A stretch of DNA of 64,000 nucleotides, from assembly GCA_947561395.2 (NCBI GenBank), contig OX387185.1, forward strand, positions 37,800,213 to 37,864,212, written 5' to 3'. Position numbers and translations under genes: made by a program. Positions within the stretch are counted from its first letter, which is position 1. Each line of letters opens with the position of its first letter. Shown here one piece after another: positions 44,493 to 52,416 of this stretch. A model generated the notes under the pieces. That model was not told the origin of the DNA, searched no databases, and worked only from the letters and a program-made list of their open reading frames with translations. The DNA is from Buxus sempervirens (lineage: Eukaryota; Streptophyta; Magnoliopsida; Buxales; Buxaceae).

Positions 44493-45440
44493 TTACTCAA
44501 AATAGCAAGATTTCATCACTCCCCCTGAAGTTGGATGGTAGATGTTGACCATATCCAACTTGCAAATGAAATCTTCAAAACATTGCCGAGACAGTCCTTT
44601 GGTAAAGATATCTGCAATTTGATCTTTTGTAGGAACATAAGTCATACAGATAATCCCATATTCAACCTTTTCCTTGATGAAATGTCTATCCACCTCTATG
44701 TGGTTGGTCCTATCATGCTGAACTGGATTTAAAGATATACTGATTGGTGCTTTATTATCATAGTAAAGTTTGATTGGAGACTTTACTATGACACCTAGTT
44801 CTTCCAAGAGTTTCTTTAACCACAAACATTCACACATTTCTTGTGCAACTGCTCTAAATTCAGCTTCAGCACTACTTCTAGCCGCTGTGGTCTGTTTCTT
44901 ACTTCTCCATGTTACTAGATTCCCCCATACAAAGGTGCAGTACCCAATAGTAAACCTTCTATCCTCCGTTGATCCTGCCCAATCAGCATCGGTATAGACT
45001 TCTACTTCTTTACTATCACTTTTCTTGAATAGCAGCCCTTTTCCTGGAGAGCCCTTGAGGTATTTGAGAATTTTGTACACAGATTCTAGGTGAGCTTCCT
45101 TTGGTGAATGCATGTGTTGACTTACAACACTGACTGAAAAAGCAATGTCAGGCCTAGTGTGTGATAGATAGATTAGCTTGCCAACAAGTCTGTGATATCT
45201 ATCTTTTTCAACTAGATTTCCAACATCTTTTGGTTTCTTCCTTGCTTCGATGGATGTGTCACTTGGTTTGCATCCAAGCATACCAATTTTAGCTAGAAGG
45301 TCAAGAACATACCTTCGTTGAGAGACACTAATCCCATGTTTTGATCTAGCAACTTCCATCCCCAATAAATATCGCATCTGCCCCTGGTCTTTTACTTCAA
45401 ATTCAGTGGCTAGCACTTTCTTTAGTCTTTCCATCTCCAC
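44493..45440 (-). pseudogene. copia-2 reverse transcriptase C-terminus and RNase H
   Basis: The frame continues just after the RT active site: EVKDQGQMRYLLGMEVARSK, RRYVLDLLAKIGMLGCKPSD, LVGKLIYLSHTRPDIAFSVS. It then gives RNase H: VYTDADWAGSTEDRRFTIGY, SSAEAEFRAVAQEMCECLWL, LYYDNKAPISISLNP, HIEVDRHFIKEKVE. The Asp and Glu carboxylates of RNase H are present. The frame closes at 44493, inside the LTR start. Confidence 0.92.
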
Positions 45441-45481
45441 TATATTATCTCCAGTTAGAATGATTTCATCAACATATACAA

Positions 45482-46174
45482 TCAGAATTGTCTTCTTTCC
45501 ATCTTCAGATTGTTGGGAGAAATATTGTGATCTGATTGCCCTTGCTGATATCCTTGACCTTTTATCACCTTTGTAAATCTATCAAACCATGCTCTCGGTG
45601 ACTGTTTGAGACCATACAGAGATTTCTTGAGTTTACATACTCGGTTTTCTTCACCCTTTTTACAGAAACCTGGTGGTATTGACATGTAGACTTCTTCCTC
45701 TAGTTCACCATCCAAAAATGCATTCTTAATGTCAAGTTGATGAAGAGGCCAATCTGAATTTGCTGCCAATGACAGAAGAACCTGAATGCTATTCAATTTT
45801 GCAGCTGGTGTGAATGTTTCTATGTAGTCAATGCCATAGGTTTGTGTAAACCCTTTTGCTACAAGACGAGCTTTGTACCTCTCAATAGTCCCATCAGCTT
45901 TATATTTCAAGGTAAAAACCCATTTACAGCCAACCAGTTTCTTTCCTCTTGGTAAATTCATTACATCCCAGGTTTCATTTTTTTCCAAAGCCCACCTTTC
46001 TTCCATTACCGCTTCTCCATTTTGGAACCTCAAAAGCTTCCTGAATATTCCTTGGAATTTCTGTACTATCAAGATTAGATGTAAAAGTACGAAACTTTGC
46101 ACACAAGGCATTATAAGATATGAATTTCTGAATAGGATGGAGAGTACATGACCGAGTCTTTTTCTTGAGAGCAA
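45482..46174 (-). pseudogene. copia-2 reverse transcriptase N-terminal part
   Basis: Includes GCKWVFTLKYKADGTIERYK, ARLVAKGFTQTYGIDYIETF, HQLDIKNAFLDGELEEEVYM and KSLYGLKQSPRAWFDRF. The next motif (about 45450-45480) reads IVYVDEIILTGD, so the second Asp of the YVDD box is Glu (GAA). One frameshift separates it from the downstream RT frame. The integrase tail is in the overlapping frame 45975-46280. Confidence 0.9.
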
Positions 46175-46489
46175 TGGGTAAATTCATTTCAGAAAATTCA
46201 GAATTATCTGAGTTGGAAAAAGACTCATGAATGCTTGGATAAGGGAAATCATGGACGCTTGGGTCTATCACTGGTTCCAACTCTCTTGGTGCCTCAAGAG
46301 CGAGGTTCTCCTTGTCCCTTCATTTTTGGCTTCATTGAATAATATCTCATTGTCATTTTGTTTTCCTACATGTCCCCCCTGAATTTAAGTTTCCTTCAGT
46401 ACATGGCATATTAAAGTGAGGTGATAAGATAGATTCAGAATTTGAGCTATCAACTGAAAAAATATTCGGTTTCAAAAAACGAGCTTCAT

Positions 46490-47110
46490 TCAAATTCTCC
46501 CCTTGAAGAGAATATTTTTTGAAGGAGTGTTTTCAAAAAATGTAACATCAAGACTAACAAATACCTTTTTTGTGGATGGATCATAGCACTTGTAGCCTTT
46601 CTGAGTAGGGGAATACCCAATGGAAACACACTTAAGAGCTCTAGGATCCAATTTACTTCGATGGTGAGAATACACATGAACAAAGGCTGTACAACCAAAC
46701 ACTTTGAGGGGTAGACTATGACTGAGACGAGAGGTAGGAAAAAAATTCTGGAATTTTTGGAGAGGTGTTTCAAATGAAAGAACACGGCTGGGCATTCTGT
46801 TTATGAGATATGTGGCTATTAAAATGGCATATCTCCATAATATTTTGGGCCTGTTGGTAGTGAACAACAAGGCACAAGCAACTTCAAGAAGATGTCGATT
46901 TTTTCGTTCGGCAACCCCATTTTGTTGGGGAGTGTCAATGCATGAACTTTGATAAACTATCCCGTTCCTTTGAAGATAATCACCCAAAGAAGCATTGAAA
47001 TATTTTATGTCATTATCAGTACGAAGGATTTGAATTTGAGTCTGAAATTGTGTTTGAATTATTGAATGGAAATTGATAAACACAGATTTGACATCAAAAT
47101 TTTCTTTCAA
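46490..47110 (-). pseudogene. copia-2 integrase core, C-terminal part
   Basis: The frame reads IQILRTDNDIKYF (second catalytic Asp), then SSCIDTPQQNGVAERKNRHL (catalytic Glu), ATYLINRMPSRVLSFETPLQ, KVFGCTAFVHVYSHHRSKLD and FIG-like ALKCVSIGYSPTQKGYKCYD. The Asp and Glu are intact. It joins the upstream frame at about 47110 after a shift. Confidence 0.9.
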
Positions 47111-47197
47111 CGAATAAGCCCAGCAAATACGAGTATGATCTTCAATAAAAGTAATGAACCATTTTGTGTGAGTACAATTAGGAATATGAGACGGTCC

Positions 47198-47599
47198 TTA
47201 CACATCACTATGAATCATGTTGAATGGTTTGGACGGCTTATAAATGGATTTTTGAAATGAAGTACGCCAATGTTTTGCAAGTTCACAGATTTCACATTGA
47301 AGATCAAAGGACTTTGTAATTGAACAGATAGAAGGAAATAAACGACTCAAATATTGAAAATTGGGATGACCCATTCTAAAATGCCATAACAAAATTTCAC
47401 TATTTTCAGAAACCGAAGCAGAATCACAAATTGCAACTTGACGTTGTTCACCCATGTTAGCCTCATCAAAGTAATAGAGTCCTTCACATTCCTTAGCACT
47501 GCCAATCGTCTTCCCGGATGATAGGTCCTGAAAAATACAATGAGAGGGAAGAAATTTAGCAAAGCAATTGGAATGTTTTGTCAACTGGCTAATGGACAA
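47198..47599 (-). pseudogene. copia-2 GAG-pre-integrase and integrase start
   Basis: Shows LLWHFRMGHPNFQYLSRLFP (His-Cys zinc-binding region), FDLQCEICELAKHWRTSF and PFNMIHSDV with the first catalytic Asp, followed at once by a stop (TAA where relatives have TGG in HSDVWGP). The stop truncates integrase directly after its first catalytic residue. Confidence 0.88.
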
Positions 47600-47699
47600 T
47601 AAATTGCAAGATAAATTTGGAACATGAGGGACAAACTCTAATGTTATAGAGTCTGAGATTCAAATACTTCCTTTTCCTGCAACAGATGAGAGTGACCCA

Positions 47700-48140
47700 T
47701 CAGCAATTTTAACTTTAAGATTGCCAGTACAAGATGAGTACGAGGAGAAAAGGTGATAAGAATCAGTCATATGATCAGAAGCACCAGAGTCAATAATCCA
47801 AGGTGTTTTAGATCGAGAGGTAGCGCTCAAAGCTTTCAAAAAATTACCTCTTTAAGCTAATGAACTTGAAGGATTGTTTGTGGAAGCCTGACCAGATGTT
47901 TAGAAGCTAGAAAAAATTTTGTAAAGTTGCTCCAGTTGTTCAGAATTAAATGCACCACTTGAAATTTGATTATTGTCTTTTTCCTCCTGAGGTTTTCCAA
48001 CTTGATGATCAACCGCAGCTTGATAGCCACAATTCCTATTGTTCTATCTTGGTGTCCAATTAGTCGGCTTCCCGTGTATCTCCCAACATGTATCCTTTGT
48101 GTGTCCAGGCTTGTGGCAGTGCTCACACCAACGACCTTTC
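47700..48140 (-). pseudogene. copia-2 gag zinc knuckle and protease remnants
   Basis: About 48090-48130 encodes WCEHCHKPGHTKDTCWEIHG, an intact C-X2-C-X4-H-X4-C knuckle. About 47790 reads TPWIIDSGASDHMTDS, the protease active site with Asp-Ser-Gly intact. Stops near 47850 and 48030 separate them. Confidence 0.82.
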
Positions 48141-48247
48141 CGTTGTCTTGGACCAGGTCCAAATGATGGTCATTTAGACACCAAGGGAGATATCTCAGGT
48201 TCAGTATTAACATTCTCCTTCAGTATCACCTTTCATCTATTCTCTTC

Positions 48248-48901
48248 TCATCTTACTTCTGAGAAAACTTCACGTATTGAAGGTAGAGGACAAGGACCCA
48301 TAATCCTTCCCCTAACATCATCCAAGTCTTGGTTGAGCCCAACAAGAAATTCATACACTCTTTCATTTTCGAGTTTCTTCTTGTATCGAACACTATCGGC
48401 AGAACACTCCCACTCTTCTTCGAAACACAAGTCAAGCTCTTGCTAGAGAGCTGTCATCTCCATGAGGTAATCTGTGACTTCTCTCTCCCCTTGCTTCATC
48501 TGCCACAATCGGGTTTTAATTTCGAATATTTGAGAAGAGTTTTCAACGTCTGAATACGTCTCTCGCACTACATTCCGGACGTCTTTCGCTGTAGGCAAGA
48601 ACATATACTTCTTACAAATTGATGGTTTCATGGAATCAATAAGCCACACAGTCACCATTGAGTTCTCTGACTTCCATCTTTGCAGAGCAACGACATCGAT
48701 TGAGGCCGGCTTCTTCGTTTCTCCGGTAAGGTAACCCAGTTTACCTTTGCCATCAAGCACGAGTTTAATTGTTTGAGCCCTCTCAAGGAAGTTTTTTCCA
48801 TTGAGTTTTTCTACTGTAAGTTGAAAGGAAGAGTTGTCAAGTCCGCTTGATCCCATGGTGGAGATAGGTTTTGTCTCACCATCAGATTTTTCAGATGACA
48901 T
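48248..48901 (-). pseudogene. copia-2 gag
   Basis: The first frame (48901-48443) starts at MSSEKSDGETKPISTMGSSG and contains FQLTVEKLNGKNFLERAQTI, LGYLTGETKKPA, VVALQRWKSENSMVTVWLID and FEIKTRLWQMKQGEREVTDY, the DUF4219/UBN2 type Gag of plant copia elements. A stop near 48443 breaks it. The frame resumes with EEEWECSADSVRYKKKLENE and FLVGLNQDLDDVRGRIMG (48430-48248). The start codon is 60 bp from the PBS. Confidence 0.9.
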
Positions 48902-48960
48902 TGAACTTCCACTGTTGACGGTAGTTTCCGCTGTTGAAGACTAGAGTTAGAGAAAGGATG

Positions 48961-48972
48961 GCTCTGATACCA
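48961..48972 (-). other. Primer binding site for initiator tRNA-Met (copia-2)
   Basis: The minus strand reads TGGTATCAGAGC, directly adjoining the 5' LTR at 48973. It is identical to the PBS of copia-1. Confidence 0.92.
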
Positions 48973-49308
48973 TGAAGAAATATGAAGAAGATGAAGAATT
49001 GTATTTTCTGTATATTCTAAAGTACAAATATACATAGCAGATTTCTATTTTTATAGTACAATTAATAAAAGGAAAGAAAAGAAAGCAATCTCCAAAGATA
49101 TTCTGATCTGGAGATCTTTCTAAAAAGAATAAATCTGTCTAAAATAGTAAATATGTACAGTAGATCCCTAGATAATTTCTGCTTCTAATTAGTCCACTAA
49201 AATATAGAAACACAATCCTCTCTAATTAGAAACTCAATTTCGCAAATCACTCCACCTTGGTTGGGATCCTAACAGTCCCCAGTTACTCAAAATAGCAAGA
49301 TTTCATCA
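48973..49308 (-). repeat. 5' LTR of copia-2
   Basis: 336 bp, starting TGAAGAAATATG and ending GATTTCATCA, nearly identical to the 3' LTR halves at 39656-39950 and 44478-44518. Its intact GGTTGGGATCCTAACAG shows the empty target into which the hAT element inserted in the other LTR. Confidence 0.93.
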
Positions 49309-49313
49309 CATAC

Positions 49314-50223
49314 CTTGTAGAGTTTCCTCCCTAACATGCTCAAACCCAAAAACCTCCAAGGGAAAGCCAACTCACGTATGTTAGAAGGTAATACCCAGCT
49401 GATATTTCCTAAGTTTAAAAAGTGCTTCCAAACATAGTCAGCCATTGGACATCTAAGGAGAAGGTGATCCACAAACTCAGCATCTTTCATACACATCGAA
49501 CAAACCTGAGAGACAAAGCAATGTAAGGCTGCCGATGCTGCAATATATCAAGTGTGTTAATCTTATAGTGAAAGATAGTCCAGGAGAAAACTTTAACCTT
49601 GGATGGGATTGCGGCATTCCACAAAAATGGGGTAGGGAATTAGTGTAATAGGGTACAGAAGAGGCTGAAAGATGAGCAAAAAAGGAACTAACAGTGAAAC
49701 AACCACTAGAGTTATGAGCCCAAACACAACGATCTGATATAGATAGGAGCAAGGAGACCTCCTTAAGGTTATTCAACAAATTGCGTAGTTCAACTAACCC
49801 TGCAGTTCGAAAGTCATGCTTAAAATTAAGATTCCATTCCACTCCATGGGAAGATACGGAAAGAATGCCACAAACCAAATGATCAGATAAAACATGGACC
49901 GTATAAACCCTAGGGTATAAACAAGATAGAACCTGACCCTTCCACCAAGTTTTAGACCAAAACCTAATGAAATTACTTGCACACAGCTTGAAATGGCCAA
50001 ACGGAAGAAAGATATCGGCAAGGCCAAGGGCTATGCCCCCGACTTCGAGCACCTGTTTTTACCTCTATTCCGTTTGATGTGACCCATAGATGCTTACTAT
50101 GACTTTGCGCCATAGAGTCTCCCTTTCCTACCCAAAACCCAAGAGCCATTTACCAAGTAATTCCTTATTTCAGGAACCAAGATTACCTAATGATAAACCT
50201 CCATCTTTCTTTTGTTGGCATAC
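49314..50223 (-). pseudogene. LINE ORF2 RT connector and zf-RVT region
   Basis: Frames 50052-49477 and 49496-49287 carry FRFWSKTWWKGQVLSCLYPR, VEWNLNFKHDFRTAGLVELR, RCVWAHNSSGCFTVSSFFAH and the cysteine cluster MCMKDAEFVDHLLLRCPM. This matches the connector and zf-RVT segment of plant L1 ORF2. Frame changes occur near 49500 and 50060. It is the upstream piece of the LINE whose 3' end is at 39266-39655. Confidence 0.85.
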
Positions 50224-50549
50224 TTTGGGCTTATGATTTGATTTTTATTTTATGTTACAATTTTGGAACAATGCTAATATAAGGTTTCTCAAGTTGCAAT
50301 ATTTGATTAAGCAAATTGCTAAATGATCTACGCAGCAAAAAAGGCTTTCTTTTTAAGGGCACTGATGTGATAGAGGGGTTTTCTTATAAGATAACAGTTG
50401 CACATAGTCATTTTTTATAACAAGCTAAATAGTTCATGAAGATCTTTCTTTCAATTGTCTGAGTTTTTATAACTGTATAATATCTAACCATAAAGAAAAT
50501 GTGCCCTCTCTAATTTTCTTCTAATTTCTGGTCTTACCTGAATTTTTAG

Positions 50550-50721
50550 CTTGTTCGACCTAGCTACGAGTCCAATTTGGGCCACCTACGGTCCCGAACA
50601 ATAAGTGATTTCAAGGGTGCATTTCACTTTGACAAGACTCTAAAAATAGCAAGTGGATTTGATGAGGTGGCTAGAAATCTTCGAGATTCTCATATGGAAG
50701 AGTTTGATAAATGGTGTGCAG
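50550..50721 (+). CDS. RHD3-like GTPase gene, exon B
   Basis: A 172-bp exon with acceptor TTTTTAG and donor GTACAA. It encodes LVRPSYESNLGHLRSRTISD, FKGAFHFDKTLKIASGFDEV and ARNLRDSHMEEFDKWCA, with no stop. In plant RHD3/SEY1 proteins the same helical stretch reads LVQPxYQxxLGHLRxxxLxxFKxAF followed by FxEKFDxxCADA. Phase 0 at the start and phase 1 at the end match exons A and C. The W in DKWCA replaces a small residue usual in relatives, which may reflect decay. Confidence 0.75.
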
Positions 50722-51603
50722 GTACAATTTTAAATTTTTTTGTATTGCTTTTCTATAACTAGGTTACTATTTTTTATTCATATTTCCCATTTAGCCTTTT
50801 GCTTTTAACTAATCCTCCATAACTACTTTAGTGTGTATCTGAGAGTTTCCAAAATGAGATATATATCTAAAGCTTATGATATTTAATGGCTAATAGGTGA
50901 TCACTTGTGAAATATCTATCATCAAATTTATTTGTGGTTCTAGTAGATTCATGTCAAATACATGTTTGAGAAATTAGGTTCCATGTTCTATCCTTTGAAA
51001 AAAAGAAGAAGAAGCTGTTAGTCGTTGAATGAAAATTATACATAAATGATTTCATGGACTAGATTCAGTTTATCCTAATTATTTCCTGTGAATTATAGTA
51101 TATTTTTCTACATCAAAGCTAATAATAATATTCATTCTTATGTAACATTTATAACACAAAAAATCATGGTATTAATTTTTTAAATCTCTCGTTTGTATTT
51201 TGGAACCTTGAATATTCAAGTAAGTTTACTAAGCAATTCACAACATGAATTGAGCACTTAAAGAAAATCTGCTTCATGCTATGGAATTTCTAAGAGTTGT
51301 TAGAAATGTAACTTAATGTAAAAATATTGCATGCCTATTGTGCTCGTGTGAAGTAGTAAGGATGAATTTTGGCTTATTATCATCTTAGTTACAAGATAGC
51401 CTATGATTTAGAAGAAATAAAAAGGTAGATCCTATAATATTAGTTTAAATAAGATTTTAACATTATTATTGTAAAGTCCATGGTGATAACTTGAGATTAA
51501 GCATGTAGCTCAGTTGGTTAATATTTTTCAGAGTGGCAATAGAACCCTAGGTCAAGTCTAAGTTACCCATCCAAAAAATTTATTAATTCAACTATGAATA
51601 CAG
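50722..51603 (+). other. Intron between RHD3-like exons B and C
   Basis: GTACAA donor and ATACAG acceptor. AT-rich. It contains the SINE-like A and B boxes near 51490-51560 and nothing else I recognise. Confidence 0.65.
51487..51565 (+). mobile_element. SINE-like Pol III A and B boxes in an intron
   Basis: TAGCTCAGTTGGT (51507-51519) fits the Pol III A box. About 45 bp on, GGTCAAGTCT (GTTCAAGTCT in the second copy at about 63394) fits a decayed B box. The spacing is tRNA-like but the sequence does not fold as a tRNA, so a tRNA-derived SINE remnant is the likeliest reading. A chance match to the A box is possible. Confidence 0.45.
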
Positions 51604-51701
51604 ATGCAACTGTTGAACAGGTAAACTGGGACAACTCCAAGGAGCGGCATGATCTTCAGTGTGATATTGATGCACATATTGCTTCCATCCGTGCTGCTCA
51701 G
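51604..51701 (+). CDS. RHD3-like GTPase gene, exon C
   Basis: A 98-bp exon with acceptor ATACAG and a GC-type donor (CAG then GCATGC). With one base from exon B it encodes DATVEQVNWDNSKERHDLQC then DIDAHIASIRAAQ, matching the RHD3/SEY1 words QANWDxSKxRxxLxxDIDAH and SVRAAK. It ends in phase 0. The next RHD3 exon (LSELTxxYE in the family) was not found within the following 12 kb, so the gene is partial, rearranged or continues beyond another large intron. Confidence 0.78.
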
Positions 51702-52298
51702 GCATGCTCTCATATATTTCTATTTTAACATTAGTCTTCCTTTTTATTTTTTTTTATGTTTTATAAGCATGCCACTAATGCTAGGATATGAGGTTTATAT
51801 GGAAAAGGTAGTGTATCATGTTTGGGTTTATCTCTACACTTAAAAATGGTTTGACTACCTATATGGATATGTTTAGTACTATTTGTCTTTTCTAGAACAT
51901 ATAATATTTGAATAAAATTTCTACTCTGAACTTACCATTATTCGATATAAAATGTTAAACGTTTCCATCAGTTGTGAGAGGATTCTTTGAGAAGCATATG
52001 ATGTTCATTTTATATGTTTGGTTAATAATTTGAAAGCAAGGAGCTTATGCTCAAGTTTACTTTCATTTCCTTTACTTGCGTATGACAAGAATAATTTTAT
52101 GGAGATATGGAAGAAACTTTAGGTGTTTTGAATAGGTTTTTCTTATGAGTGGCACACTTCGTTCCTATATGGACTCCCAATATGATAGAAAGTCTCAGAA
52201 TGTGATGGAAAGTGGTATTATATTTTCCCTCGAATCCTGTCTAACGATATTGATCAAGATGGTTAATTGGATTGTTTTCCTTGTATTTCAATGTTTAG

Positions 52299-52416
52299 GT
52301 AGACTATGAAGAGAGGAAGCGATTAAAGAAGCGTGTCATTGGACGGGCGGTTGGTGCTACTCTCTCCATTGGATTTGCCATCTGTCAAATTGCTACTGGT
52401 GATCTTAGTGCAGTTG
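52299..52416 (+). CDS. Possible exon of unknown gene
   Basis: 118 bp with a good acceptor (AATGTTTAG) and donor (GTGAGC), open throughout. It encodes VDYEERKRLKKRVIGRAVGA followed by TLSIGFAICQIATGDLSAV: a basic stretch, then a hydrophobic segment that could be a membrane helix. It would be in phase with exon C, but the sequence does not resemble RHD3 at that point. I do not recognise it. It could belong to another gene or be chance. Confidence 0.4.

Larger units (their letters stand above)
39656..49308 (-). mobile_element. Ty1/copia retrotransposon with a hAT element in its 3' LTR (copia-2)
   Basis: LTRs: 3' at 39656-39950 plus 44478-44518, 5' at 48973-49308 (336 bp, TGAAGAAAT to TTTCATCA). 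TSD CATGC (39651-39655) versus CATAC (49309-49313), one change. PBS for initiator tRNA-Met at 48961-48972. Domain order on the minus strand: gag, zinc knuckle, protease, integrase, RT, RNase H. The polypurine tract is the reverse of CTCCCCCTGAAG at 44519-44530. Stops, frameshifts and a YVDE active site inactivate it. The lineage within copia is uncertain. Confidence 0.92.
39266..50223 (-). mobile_element. LINE, 5'-truncated, interrupted by a copia element
   Basis: Flanked by a 16-bp TSD TTTGGGCTTATGATTT (39250-39265 and 50224-50239). The LINE portions are 39266-39655 (3' end) and 49314-50223 (zf-RVT region and upstream). Without the copia, minus-strand coding runs on from LGLSMLGRKLYKVC to an HNRSIF-like linker and a C-terminal region. 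It starts within the RT-to-zf-RVT connector (KKDGGLSLGNL, near 50200), so the 5' end was lost on insertion. The 3' end has a short A-rich tail. This is a solid outer level of the nest. Confidence 0.88.
31458..50549 (+). other. Putative 19.1-kb intron of the RHD3-like gene, filled with transposons
   Basis: The interval runs from the GTAAGA donor at 31458 to the acceptor TTTTTAG at 50543-50549. Exons A and B on its two sides join in phase 0 and give a continuous RHD3-like protein segment. It contains a hAT MITE, two LINE pieces with two further MITEs, and the LINE/copia/hAT nest. The parts not claimed by an element (31458-32689, 33506-34752, 38827-39249, 50240-50540) are AT-rich with nothing recognisable apart from the GA microsatellite. 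Confidence 0.65.
51422..52170 (+). repeat. Direct repeat, copy 1 (RHD3-like exon C and flanks)
   Basis: From AGGTAGATCCTATAATATTA onward this interval aligns with 63267-64000 across intron, exon and downstream intron with scattered substitutions and small indels. Shared words include CTTGAGATTAAGCATGTAGC and GCATGCCACTAATG. Because the second copy runs off the window, the downstream limit is unknown. Confidence 0.92.

Noticed and set aside
51507-51565. A possible tRNA gene (TAGCTCAGTTGGT)
   Set aside because: No acceptor stem or complete cloverleaf can be formed and the B box is decayed; kept only as a SINE-like remnant.
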